From Serratia liquefaciens ATCC 27592 (lineage in GTDB: Bacteria; Pseudomonadota; Gammaproteobacteria; Enterobacterales; Enterobacteriaceae): a DNA stretch of 64,000 bases. The stretch's first letter is position 1. Each line of letters opens with the position of its first letter. The stretch is from assembly GCF_000422085.1 (NCBI RefSeq), contig NC_021741.1:186001-250000 (forward strand), read 5' to 3'. This document shows positions 19,401-25,907 of this stretch, piece after piece. A program made the translations under genes and the position numbers. The notes beneath the pieces were generated by a model. It worked only from the letters and a program-made list of their open reading frames with translations. It made no database searches and was not told where the DNA came from.

Positions 19401-19958
19401 ATGCAATTGGAAATAAGAAAATATCTGAATGAATCAGAAATAAAAAAAATGATAAAAAATATAAAGGGAGGACTAAACTCGGTCAGGGACAGTTGTATGA
19501 TCACCATGTGCTTTGTTCACGGTTTACGGGCCAGCGAGTTAAGTCGTATGACGCTGGACAATATAGAACTCGCCGAGCGGCGGGTTTTTATTTCGCGACT
19601 GAAAAATGGTCTGTCGGTTCAGCACCCATTACAACCGGATGAGACCCTGATGCTTAAACGCTGGCTGGATGATCGTAAAGACAGCCCGCATGCCGGCCAG
19701 CCCTGGTTGTTTTTGTCGCGCAAGGGCGGCCGGCTATCGCGCCAGCAAATCTACCGACTGATCCGCGATTACGGCAAAGCGGCATGTCTCGAATTACCTG
19801 CCCATCCCCACATGTTGCGTCACGCCTGCGGTTATAGCCTGGCAAATAAAGGTATGGACACCCGACTGATACAAGACTATCTCGGCCACCGGAATATTCA
19901 GCATACGGTACTCTATACCGCCAGCAATGCCCAACGATTCAAAAGAATTGAATTTTAA
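19401..19958 (+). CDS. FimB/FimE/MrpI-type tyrosine recombinase 1
   Basis: This 185-residue protein is a short tyrosine recombinase of the family that flips fimbrial promoter switches. It consists of the catalytic domain only, with all key residues: Arg43 (HGLRASE), Lys68 (RLKNG), His137 and Arg140 (HMLRHACG), His163 (LGHRN) and Tyr172 (TVLYTAS). GGGGAG lies 3-4 bases before the ATG. It is about 2.4 kb from recombinase 2 and from the invertible element and on the opposite strand. No fimbrial genes are nearby. It could act on the 21795-22101 element or on a switch elsewhere. Confidence 0.92.
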   Translation: MQLEIRKYLNESEIKKMIKNIKGGLNSVRDSCMITMCFVHGLRASELSRMTLDNIELAERRVFISRLKNGLSVQHPLQPDETLMLKRWLDDRKDSPHAGQPWLFLSRKGGRLSRQQIYRLIRDYGKAACLELPAHPHMLRHACGYSLANKGMDTRLIQDYLGHRNIQHTVLYTASNAQRFKRIEF

Positions 19959-20056
19959 CTTTCGGCCAGGGCTTAATTCGCGCGAAATGGCAACAGTGTG
20001 ATAATTAAGCGACGGTTTATTCCTATTAGGTCATTGGCTGAATATTTAATACTTAT

Positions 20057-20809
20057 TCAGCATGACTTGGGGTGGTTTTTTTCTGGCTCTGTATTGTAGT
20101 GCTCGGCGGCGGCAAACAGTGCCACCTCATGGGGCACATTAAGTCGCCGCATAAGATTGTGTTTTTGGCCGCTCACCGTTTTGACACTTTTCCCCAGCAA
20201 CTGTGCGGTTGCCGTGACGCTGCCGTTGCGCAGCAGGGCGGTCAACACCTGCTGTTCCGCTGCCGGCAAGGCAATCTGCGCGGTCGCATGCTGTGGGCCG
20301 TAAAGCAGCCCCCCCAGCGCATAGAGTTCGCCGTTGTGTTGCAAACCGGCTTTGTCCATGGCCCGTTTTTTATGGCTGGAAATGGTGCGAATATCTCGGC
20401 TCATGCGGGCGGCCAACTGCCAGGGGTGCATGCCGCCAAGCAATGTCAGCAACACCCGACTCTCTGTTAGCGTCAAAAGTGGCAGGCTCTGTGGTTGTTT
20501 GGTGGACAGATCGGGAGAGATGTTCAGCACGCCTAACAGACGGTGCCAGGCGGGAGTGGAAAACGGTGCTTGCAAACTCAGTTTCAGGTCATGCCGGCAA
20601 GACTTCAGCGCCACCAGTTGCCACAGCAGCGGTAGCCATTTGACACCGCCGGTATGGGGCAGGGGCTCTAGCCGCACGGCGCTTTCGGCGGCGGGGTGCA
20701 GTTTGAGAACAATGCTGGGCAGACTCTCCGCCGTGGCAATATTACGAAGCAGGTCCAGCTCTTTGGGAGCGGGGAAATAGCCGGTGCGATCGTTAACGGT
20801 CAAACGCAT
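20057..20809 (-). CDS. LuxR/GerE-like regulator with two HTH domains in tandem
   Basis: The 250-residue product has no receiver domain that I can see. It carries two GerE-like helix-turn-helix regions in a row: about residues 112-160 (LTESRVLLTLL...RTISSHKKRAMDKAGL) and 181-230 (LPAAEQQVLTAL...KTVSGQKHNLMRRLNV). Each has the T/A-E-x-x-VL start and the T-[IV]-S-x-x-K recognition-helix pattern. AGGAGAG precedes the ATG at 20809; the longer frame upstream overlaps the small membrane gene. It is the last gene of a minus-strand series (CaiF/GrlA-like, small membrane protein, this gene) downstream of the invertible element. Target genes are unknown. Confidence 0.8.
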   Translation of the reverse strand: MRLTVNDRTGYFPAPKELDLLRNIATAESLPSIVLKLHPAAESAVRLEPLPHTGGVKWLPLLWQLVALKSCRHDLKLSLQAPFSTPAWHRLLGVLNISPDLSTKQPQSLPLLTLTESRVLLTLLGGMHPWQLAARMSRDIRTISSHKKRAMDKAGLQHNGELYALGGLLYGPQHATAQIALPAAEQQVLTALLRNGSVTATAQLLGKSVKTVSGQKHNLMRRLNVPHEVALFAAAEHYNTEPEKNHPKSC

Positions 20810-20849
20810 ATCATCTCTCCTGCAATCAAATGAAAAAATTGCGCCGGGG

Positions 20850-21020
20850 TTAAAAAAACCAGTAGAGCAGCAGCGCAAAAAGACACCAGAGCAGTGCACT
20901 GAGGGTAAGCATCAGGTTCCAGGCAAGCCGCTCCAGGTGATACAAGGTTCTTTTGGTCAAGGCAGGGTCATTCCCCTTGGTTTGAAAAAGTCGGGGCCGG
21001 TTAGACGCAACGCTGTTCAT
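20850..21020 (-). CDS. Small single-span membrane protein (56 residues)
   Basis: A short gene is likely here. Its product has a polar N-terminus and ends with one hydrophobic span, LAWNLMLTLSALLWCLFALL, then LYWFF. The ATG at 21020 has no good ribosome binding site; an in-frame TTG at 21065 would add 15 residues. It lies between the CaiF/GrlA-like and tandem-HTH genes on the same strand. It resembles no family that I know, but parallels the 39-residue membrane protein next to the second LuxR gene. Membrane-bound partner of a regulator is a guess. Confidence 0.5.
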   Translation of the reverse strand: MNSVASNRPRLFQTKGNDPALTKRTLYHLERLAWNLMLTLSALLWCLFALLLYWFF

Positions 21021-21099
21021 GTCATCACGGCTTGGCCCCGATGGGAAAAAGTTGTCTATAGGCAACCTCTCTAATTAGGGGAGCGAAAAGGGCCTGTTA

Positions 21100-21480
21100 T
21101 CACAGATGCAGTTCGCTCCACGGCCGTTGAAGCAGTTGTGCCCAGACGCTTTGCCTGTCTACATTGCGAACCCTGGTGCTCTTTGTTCGTAATGGCAGAG
21201 GTTGGCTTACCGTGCGGATCCAGACCCGCAGTTCCTGGCGGTGCGATCGCGGATGGGTATAAACGTGTTGGTCGCAGGTGATGCAAGGGCTGTGAACGAT
21301 ATAGCGCAGAATGTAACCCGCTTTACGGCGCGGTACGTTAAAGGCCTGCATGATGCGCTGACGATTCAGATAGTGGTTTTGCAGCAACCCCCAGGTGGCC
21401 ACAATGCGACATAACGGCTGTTCGGCCAGGTGCGCTACCGTTTCCGGCAGGGTGATATTCTCGTCATGCTGAAGCTTCAT
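21100..21480 (-). CDS. CaiF/GrlA-like transcriptional regulator
   Basis: The 126-residue product resembles the CaiF/GrlA family: the segment LAEQPLCRIVATWGLLQNHYLNRQRIMQAFNVPRRKAGYILRYI is the typical helix-turn-helix, where GrlA has its EPLYILVSLWCKLQEKWISRNDI region. In other bacteria these proteins activate carnitine genes or the LEE pathogenicity island. GGGGG and GGAG lie before the ATG at 21480. It is the first gene beyond the left arm of the invertible element, on the strand that the internal promoter would read after inversion, so it is the best candidate for direct phase-variable control. Family assignment is moderately sure. Confidence 0.75.
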   Translation of the reverse strand: MKLQHDENITLPETVAHLAEQPLCRIVATWGLLQNHYLNRQRIMQAFNVPRRKAGYILRYIVHSPCITCDQHVYTHPRSHRQELRVWIRTVSQPLPLRTKSTRVRNVDRQSVWAQLLQRPWSELHL

Positions 21481-21794
21481 AAAACCCCCTGTCTCCTTGT
21501 ACAATGAATCGTTGTTGGGGTGGCTTTGCCATGGATAAATTTTCTTGCGCCCGGTGCTTCCGATTAATGCTGAAACCCGTGTCGGGTGTCTTGAAAAAAA
21601 ACAAGAGTGAATCTGTCGTCACTGTTGCGTATTTTCTTCACGTGCATGTTTCCACCAGTATTTCCACCTTTGCTGTTTTAAAGGGGACCGGTGCAAAGAT
21701 GCAGAATTTCCATTTGGTATAATAATTAAAGTTATTTTTTATTTTCTCCTTTTATTTCAGTGTGATGCGTTGTTTTTTTGAGCTGAAAATGCGA
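21481..21794 (-). promoter_or_regulatory. AT-rich leader between regulator gene and invertible element
   Basis: About 310 bases separate the CaiF/GrlA-like start from the left inverted repeat. The 72-codon plus-strand frame at 21504-21722 has no ribosome binding site or recognisable product and is not called. A transcript from the switch would have a long leader here. Confidence 0.4.
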
Positions 21795-21817
21795 CATTTT
21801 GGACCAAAATGTGACAT
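21795..21817 (+). repeat. Left inverted repeat of the invertible element
   Basis: 23-base arm beginning CATTTTGGACCAAA and ending TGTGACAT. It contains the near-palindrome ACATTTTGG-A-CCAAAATGT (21794-21812), expected of a site bound by two recombinase subunits. Confidence 0.8.
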
Positions 21818-21956
21818 TCAGATAATTAATCTGTTTTTAGGCGTTCCAGCGGGCTAATGTTTTAGTTTTAGTAGAGCGTTGACGGATTTGTCAGTGTATG
21901 TATCTGAAAATAAAATGACGTTGCTTCGCTGTTTAATTGCGTTAATTTATTTAACA

Positions 21957-21985
21957 AAGGTTCGCTTCGGTGAGCCTTTTTTATT
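21957..21985 (+). terminator. Rho-independent terminator inside the invertible element
   Basis: A 9-pair stem AAGGTTCGC/GTGAGCCTT (two G-U pairs) with a TTCG tetraloop is followed by TTTTTTATTTT. As drawn it stops rightward transcripts; after inversion it would face leftward transcripts coming from the recombinase 2 side. Confidence 0.7.
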
Positions 21986-22050
21986 TTGTTTAGTGGGTTG
22001 TTGATATTGAAGGAAATAAAATTGTTGCGTAAAAGCGGGGGGTATTCTTA

Positions 22051-22078
22051 TTGACTTGAAATCGTACAAAACTAAGAT
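22051..22078 (+). promoter_or_regulatory. Candidate promoter inside the invertible element
   Basis: TTGACT (22051-22056) and TAAGAT (22073-22078) are separated by 16 bases, next to the right arm. In this orientation it fires to the right, against the 3' end of recombinase 2. After inversion it would fire left, toward the CaiF/GrlA-like gene. The arrangement resembles the fimA promoter in fimS. Confidence 0.5.
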
Positions 22079-22101
22079 ATGTAACACTTTGGTCCAAAAT
22101 G
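22079..22101 (-). repeat. Right inverted repeat of the invertible element
   Basis: Partner of the left arm; read on the minus strand it begins CATTTTGGACCAAA and ends TGTTACAT. It differs from the left arm at two positions. Confidence 0.8.
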
Positions 22102-22115
22102 ACCTATTTTCCACC

Positions 22116-22673
22116 TCACTTTTTTTGCCATAATCCAATAAAGCGATTGGGATTGCTGGCGGTATATATCACCGTATGTCGAATATTCCGGTGACCCAGA
22201 TAATCCTGAATCAAACGCGTGTCGACGCCCGAATCCGCCAGCGCATAGCCACAGGCATGTCGCAGCATATGTGGGTGCGATGCCACCGTAATATTGGCGG
22301 CCTCGCCGTAGCGTTTAATCAAGTAATGCACGTGTTTGCGCGTCAGTTGGCCGCCTTTTTGCGACAGGAATAACCACTCGCTGTCAGCATCGCGCCACTT
22401 GTCGCGCACATTGAGCCAGCACAACAAGTGCGGCAGCTCATCTTGCGCTAAGGGATGCACGGTCGAAAAACCGTTCTTCAGGCGGCGGATATAAATCACG
22501 TTATCGCGCAGATCGATATCAGATATTTTTAACTGACAGGCTTCGCTGGCGCGCAGCCCGTGGATAAAACACATCTGTATTAAACAACGGTCACGCTCCG
22601 GATGTTTTCCAATGTGCGTGGCAAGCAGGATGTCATTTATTTCACCGAGAGTGAGGTGTTTTCGAGTTTTCAT
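22116..22673 (-). CDS. FimB/FimE/MrpI-type tyrosine recombinase 2
   Basis: Like recombinase 1 this is a 185-residue catalytic-domain-only tyrosine recombinase, clearly homologous to it along its length. The catalytic set is complete: Arg41 (GLRASE), Lys66 (RLKNG), His135 and Arg138 (HMLRHACG), His161 (LGHRN) and Tyr170 (TVIYTAS). The ATG at 22673 has GGAG 8 bases upstream; the longer frame to 22850 lacks a good site. The gene ends 14 bases from the right arm of the invertible element and reads into it, so it is the most likely enzyme for that switch. Confidence 0.93.
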   Translation of the reverse strand: MKTRKHLTLGEINDILLATHIGKHPERDRCLIQMCFIHGLRASEACQLKISDIDLRDNVIYIRRLKNGFSTVHPLAQDELPHLLCWLNVRDKWRDADSEWLFLSQKGGQLTRKHVHYLIKRYGEAANITVASHPHMLRHACGYALADSGVDTRLIQDYLGHRNIRHTVIYTASNPNRFIGLWQKK

Positions 22674-22819
22674 TATTTTGGCTCCATATAGCCTCTCCGA
22701 CCCGATGCCGTATGAGGATCTTACTGGAGAGAAAATAGCCTGTTTCCATTTTTTTACGCATCTATTTTCTTTGCGAATAAATGGCGGCAGCTGATCTGAC
22801 AGGAGGAGTAAAAACCACC

Positions 22820-23125
22820 ATGCAGCATGAATTAACCGCGATGGCAGCACCCACGATACTCACCCGCAAGGCCGCCCGTGCCGTTGCTGGCAAAGCTGCC
22901 AGCCTGGAACGGCGCATCATGCAACTCAGCGGGATGGCTTACGGTGTAGAAGATTGGCTGTGTGCGTTGCACAAGACCGCCGAATTGTGGCGTAGCCTCA
23001 GTGAGACGCCCTTGCTGGCTGAAAACGAACGTCACTATGCCCGGCTACGCTATCACCACTGTGCTCATCCAGCCACTCATTTGCTGGTGCGTCAACGTTA
23101 TCAGGCCGATCAGCAGCAGTTCTGA
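22820..23125 (+). CDS. Unknown 101-residue protein
   Basis: I do not recognise this protein. It is basic, probably helical and cytoplasmic, with no signal peptide or membrane span, and contains RRIMQLSGMAYGVEDWL followed by a His-rich segment (ARLRYHHCAHPATH). The ATG at 22820 follows AGGAGGAG at a rather long 11-base spacing; an in-frame ATG at 22781 has no ribosome binding site. It is divergent from recombinase 2 and precedes the LuxR-like gene by 23 bases, so it probably heads the plus-strand operon of the island. Confidence 0.6.
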   Translation: MQHELTAMAAPTILTRKAARAVAGKAASLERRIMQLSGMAYGVEDWLCALHKTAELWRSLSETPLLAENERHYARLRYHHCAHPATHLLVRQRYQADQQQF

Positions 23126-23148
23126 ATCTACAGCAGAGGGACTCCCTT

Positions 23149-23835
23149 ATGTCAGCTACCTCTTTTCCATCGCGTTTGCGCGTGGTCGTGATGATGGCTC
23201 CGGGGCTGGTGCGAGAAGGCACCCTGAAAGTGTTAGCACTTACCCGTCAGGCGATCGCATCGTTAATTGTGGTCGACGATCTATTGACTCTGCGACAGAC
23301 GTTATCGCAAGACGGAGCAGATATCATTATCACTGGGCTCTGCGGACATCGCGACAAACTGCGCGATTTTTTCCTGTTTTATTCCCACTATCTGCGTTTC
23401 GACCTCAATACTACCTGGCTGTTGTACAGCGAACCGTTAACACCGTTGCTAACCACTCTGAGCCCGTTGAGGCCGAGTGAAGGGCCATTGTGCCTACCGC
23501 ACGATCTGCAGCCGCATCAGTTGCACGATTTGTTGCTGAAACGTCAGGCGTTGGGGCATCCGGCTTTTGTGGCCAAGGGCCTGCTGTGTCGGACGCCGTC
23601 GGAGATTGCTCTCAGTTGGCCGGAGTTACAGGTCCTCAGTCATTTTGTCTGTGATGCGCTTGAACACCTCGTTACGCCAACGGGGGGATTTACGACGAAG
23701 ACCCTGAGTGCCCATAAACGTAGCGCGATGCGCAAACTGGGTGTGCATCGCGATCAAGAACTCCATGCGTTGCTGTATGGTTCTCGCTTATGCCCAACAA
23801 GGAGGTTGCCTGATGTTGCCCTCAGCCAGAGATAA
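23149..23835 (+). CDS. LuxR-family regulator with degenerate receiver-like domain (A)
   Basis: The 228-residue product has a receiver-like first half (LRVVVMMAPGLVREGTLKVL) without a clear phosphoacceptor pocket, and a weak GerE-type HTH at about 155-205 (LSWPELQVLSHF...KTLSAHKRSAMRKLGV). In the HTH, the scaffold between the first and recognition helices is altered. GAGGGA precedes the ATG. The gene overlaps the following 39-codon membrane gene by 23 bases. It is related in layout to the LuxR-like protein at 24431. Regulatory targets are not evident. Confidence 0.75.
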   Translation: MSATSFPSRLRVVVMMAPGLVREGTLKVLALTRQAIASLIVVDDLLTLRQTLSQDGADIIITGLCGHRDKLRDFFLFYSHYLRFDLNTTWLLYSEPLTPLLTTLSPLRPSEGPLCLPHDLQPHQLHDLLLKRQALGHPAFVAKGLLCRTPSEIALSWPELQVLSHFVCDALEHLVTPTGGFTTKTLSAHKRSAMRKLGVHRDQELHALLYGSRLCPTRRLPDVALSQR

Positions 23836-23932
23836 ACACATCCGCCGCTACACCTGGTTGGCCATGTTGCTGGTATGCGGCATCTTTGGGTGGGGGGTAA
23901 TTTGGTGCGCACTGAAATTCGCCGGTATTTAA
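23813..23932 (+). CDS. Tiny single-span membrane protein (39 residues)
   Basis: The frame starts with an excellent ribosome binding site (AGGAGG, 7 bases before the ATG) and encodes a basic N-terminus and a single span, TWLAMLLVCGIFGWGVIWCA. The stop overlaps the next start as TAATG. Overlap on both sides, with the regulator gene and the exported-protein gene, supports real translation. I know no named family for it. Confidence 0.65.
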   Translation: MLPSARDKHIRRYTWLAMLLVCGIFGWGVIWCALKFAGI

Positions 23933-24522
23933 TGGTTGGCCGCGCTTGGTCAAGCCGGCTCTTAAAACAATTTACCGACAAGTGCTTATGCCCTCAGGTC
24001 GTTACGCTCACGGTTAGGGTGGCGGTGACTTTGTTGTGGGGCGTGCTGTTTTTCCCTCAAGCTGAGGCTGGCACGCTGTTGAATGGCTTGCCGACGTCCT
24101 TTATTGGTCGCAGTGGGAAAAACGCATTGCCTCAGCGGCTGGCACAATGCCGTCATGACGCCAAAATACTCGACGCTTCGCCTGCGAACCATGCCGGACG
24201 TTATTTCCATGTTCTGAGCGATCGCTTCGCTCAATGGGGAATTGGCCCTGAAACCAATGTCAGTCCTCCATTGACCCGCGTCCAACGCTGCGAACTTAAT
24301 CGTTTCTGTGACATGTTGCACCGGCTGGCCGGTAGGCAACTGTTGGATCAGCTGTTTTTGCCACAGGGCGGGGTGGCTGAAGTGGAATATCGTACGGTGG
24401 TCGTCACGGCCCCAGGTTTAAGGAGAAACAATGACACCTCTAAAAGTGATGGTTATGGAGCCGAATCCCTGGTTTCGGCACGGAGTCCTGGCGGTGCTTG
24501 CGTCACTCCCCGCCCAGTATGA
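23932..24522 (+). CDS. Exported protein of unknown function
   Basis: The 196-residue product has a long N-terminal region and a hydrophobic stretch VRVAVTLLWGVLFFPQAEA that looks like a signal peptide cleaved near residue 46. The mature part has several cysteines (RLAQCRHD, QRCELNRFCDML). The ATG overlaps the preceding stop (TAATG). The last 31 codons overlap the next regulator gene by 92 bases, which is long, so the original stop may have been lost by a frameshift near 24430. No family is recognised. Its place among regulators suggests a periplasmic signal or sensor role, which is a guess. Confidence 0.6.
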   Translation: MVGRAWSSRLLKQFTDKCLCPQVVTLTVRVAVTLLWGVLFFPQAEAGTLLNGLPTSFIGRSGKNALPQRLAQCRHDAKILDASPANHAGRYFHVLSDRFAQWGIGPETNVSPPLTRVQRCELNRFCDMLHRLAGRQLLDQLFLPQGGVAEVEYRTVVVTAPGLRRNNDTSKSDGYGAESLVSARSPGGACVTPRPV

Positions 24523-25114
24523 GGTTTGTGGGGTGACTGACCGGCTGTCGGAATTGCGCGGTCTGTTGCACAAACAACCGTTCGACCTGTTGTTGTCAGA
24601 TACCCACGGACACGATGAAAGCCTGGATGACTTCTTTGTTTTCCGTGGGAGATTCTGGAAGAAGCACGCTAATGTGACCTGGCTGATGTGGAGCGACGGT
24701 TATAGTCCTTTCTTGTCGGGTTTATCTTCCAAAATGATACTGCCGGTTTGTCTGCAAAAAACGCTGCGTCCGACCGAGTTGAACTCACTGTTGGTGTTGC
24801 GTCATCGGCTGGGACATCATCATTTTTTGGCTGAATACCGTCGGACCCAGATGCGCGTCTGCTGTCATCTGACGCAAAAAGAGCTTTTGGTTATCAGCGC
24901 GTTGGCGCATGGCGAGCCGCAAAAGCAACTGGCGCGGCGGTTGGGGCGAAGTGAAAAAACCATCAGTTCACATAAGGCCCATGCCTTGCGCAAGCTGGGT
25001 GCCAGTAGCGATCGGCGGCTATTCCATCACCAGGGGGAAAATCGCCTGTTGGATATCCTGCGCTATGCAGGCATCAACATTCCTCATACTCCCTTGGGGA
25101 GTTACTCAGCATAA
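24431..25114 (+). CDS. LuxR-family regulator with receiver-like domain (B)
   Basis: The 227-residue product looks like a response regulator of the NarL/RcsB type. The N-terminus VMVMEPNPWFRHGVLAVLASL and the strand FDLLLSDTHG place Asp57 at the usual phosphoacceptor position, but the acidic pair near the start is reduced to Glu10. The HTH (147-195, LTQKELLVISALAHGEPQKQLARRLGRSEKTISSHKAHALRKLGA) is the best preserved of the three in the island. AGGAG precedes the ATG. No cognate sensor kinase is in the window. It ends the plus-strand operon. Confidence 0.8.
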   Translation: MTPLKVMVMEPNPWFRHGVLAVLASLPAQYEVCGVTDRLSELRGLLHKQPFDLLLSDTHGHDESLDDFFVFRGRFWKKHANVTWLMWSDGYSPFLSGLSSKMILPVCLQKTLRPTELNSLLVLRHRLGHHHFLAEYRRTQMRVCCHLTQKELLVISALAHGEPQKQLARRLGRSEKTISSHKAHALRKLGASSDRRLFHHQGENRLLDILRYAGINIPHTPLGSYSA

Positions 25115-25250
25115 CCCATCATGCTGAAGAGCCGTTCGTAATAAGCCGCTAATCAATGTTATGCATGGGGTTGTCCCAGGCAACAGCGGTGTCAGTTTAG
25201 GGCTTGTGCTATGTTTACGCTGATTTCACCGCGTGGAGATGGGAAGTAAG

Positions 25251-25607
25251 ATGAGTAAGCCACCGCTGTTTTTTATCGCTGTGATCGCGTTGATCGCCGT
25301 ATTGGCGACGCACCGCTATTTCAATCAGCGCCGTATTGAAGCGGATAACGATCGTGCGCCGGTACGCAGTTTGCAGGTCACGGTGAGTGATAAACGTGAG
25401 TTTCCGGTTGCCAAGACCCGGGCACCGCAGCGTGAGCCGCTGGTCAATGAACCGATGCATTATGAGGTGGTGTTTAGCCCGCAGCGCGGTGGCGAGGAGA
25501 TCCGCTTGCGGTTGAAGCCGTGGCAGTATAATCCGATTGAAAAAGGCGCACAGGGTACGTTGAGCATGCAGGGCACGCGCTTCGTCTCATTTACCGCCCA
25601 GCCGTAG
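25251..25607 (+). CDS. yhhM: DUF2500 family protein YhhM
   Basis: YhhM is a small membrane-anchored protein of unknown function. The 118 residues start MSKPPLFFIAVIALIAVLATHRYF, one membrane span, then a cytoplasmic or periplasmic domain ending KGAQGTLSMQGTRFVSFTAQP, close to E. coli YhhM. GGGAAG lies before the ATG at 25251; an in-frame ATG at 25233 is not the family start. Position beside yhhL and rsmD matches E. coli. Confidence 0.92.
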   Translation: MSKPPLFFIAVIALIAVLATHRYFNQRRIEADNDRAPVRSLQVTVSDKREFPVAKTRAPQREPLVNEPMHYEVVFSPQRGGEEIRLRLKPWQYNPIEKGAQGTLSMQGTRFVSFTAQP

Positions 25608-25626
25608 GGCACCGGACCCGGTGCCC
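25607..25626. terminator. Bidirectional hairpin, yhhM/yhhL
   Basis: GGGCACCGG/CCGGTGCCC forms a near-continuous 9-bp inverted repeat between the convergent stops. T residues follow about 8 bases later on the plus strand. Confidence 0.6.
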
Positions 25627-25634
25627 ATGTGGGG

Positions 25635-25907
25635 TTATTTTCTTTTGATTGGCGGCTGTTTTTTCTGCCAGGCCAGCAGTTCGAAGACGCCAAAGATGAA
25701 GATCTTGGCTTCTTGCCAGTAGCTTATCGGCTGATCTTTCGGTTGCGTGGACTTCAACAGAACCAGCTGCAGTCCGTGCATCACCACCATAAAGAACAGC
25801 GCCACGTCGATGAAATATTTCAGCGGCTTGGGAAAGGGGTGAAACAGGTTGGAGAGCAGAAAGCCCCACACGCACAGCATCAGCAGGCGACCCAGATTAA
25901 TCAGCAT
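25635..25907 (-). CDS. yhhL: DUF1145 family membrane protein YhhL
   Basis: YhhL is a 90-residue membrane protein of unknown function with two to three spans (LLMLCVWGFLLSNLFHPFP; ALFFMVVMHGLQLVLL) and the end IFGVFELLAWQKK, as in E. coli YhhL. The ATG at 25907 overlaps the rsmD stop by 11 bases; the longer frame lies inside rsmD. Co-transcription with rsmD is expected. Confidence 0.9.
   Translation of the reverse strand: MLINLGRLLMLCVWGFLLSNLFHPFPKPLKYFIDVALFFMVVMHGLQLVLLKSTQPKDQPISYWQEAKIFIFGVFELLAWQKKQPPIKRK

Larger units (their letters stand above)
21795..22101. repeat. fimS-like invertible DNA element (307 bp)
   Basis: Two inverted repeats bound this segment. The left arm (21795-21817) and the reverse complement of the right arm (22079-22101) share CATTTTGGACCAAA exactly and then TGT and ACAT with two mismatches, 21 of 23 in total. 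The centre TTGGACCAA is a 9-base near-palindrome, comparable in form to the fimS half-sites. The 261 bases between the arms are AT-rich. The size resembles fimS (about 314 bp) and the mrp switch (about 250 bp). Recombinase 2 ends 14 bases to the right and reads toward the element, and a regulator gene lies to the left: the same order as fimE-fimS-fimA. Confidence 0.8.

Noticed and set aside
21504..21722. 72-codon plus-strand frame left of the invertible element
   Set aside because: No ribosome binding site, no domain, and it occupies the likely leader of the oppositely oriented regulator operon.
19401..25114. Prophage or integrative element carrying the two recombinases
   Set aside because: The recombinases lack the N-terminal arm-binding domain of phage integrases, and there are no att-like repeats, tRNA or phage genes.
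19401..25114. Complete fimbrial operon associated with the recombinases
   Set aside because: No pilin, chaperone or usher is encoded anywhere in the window.
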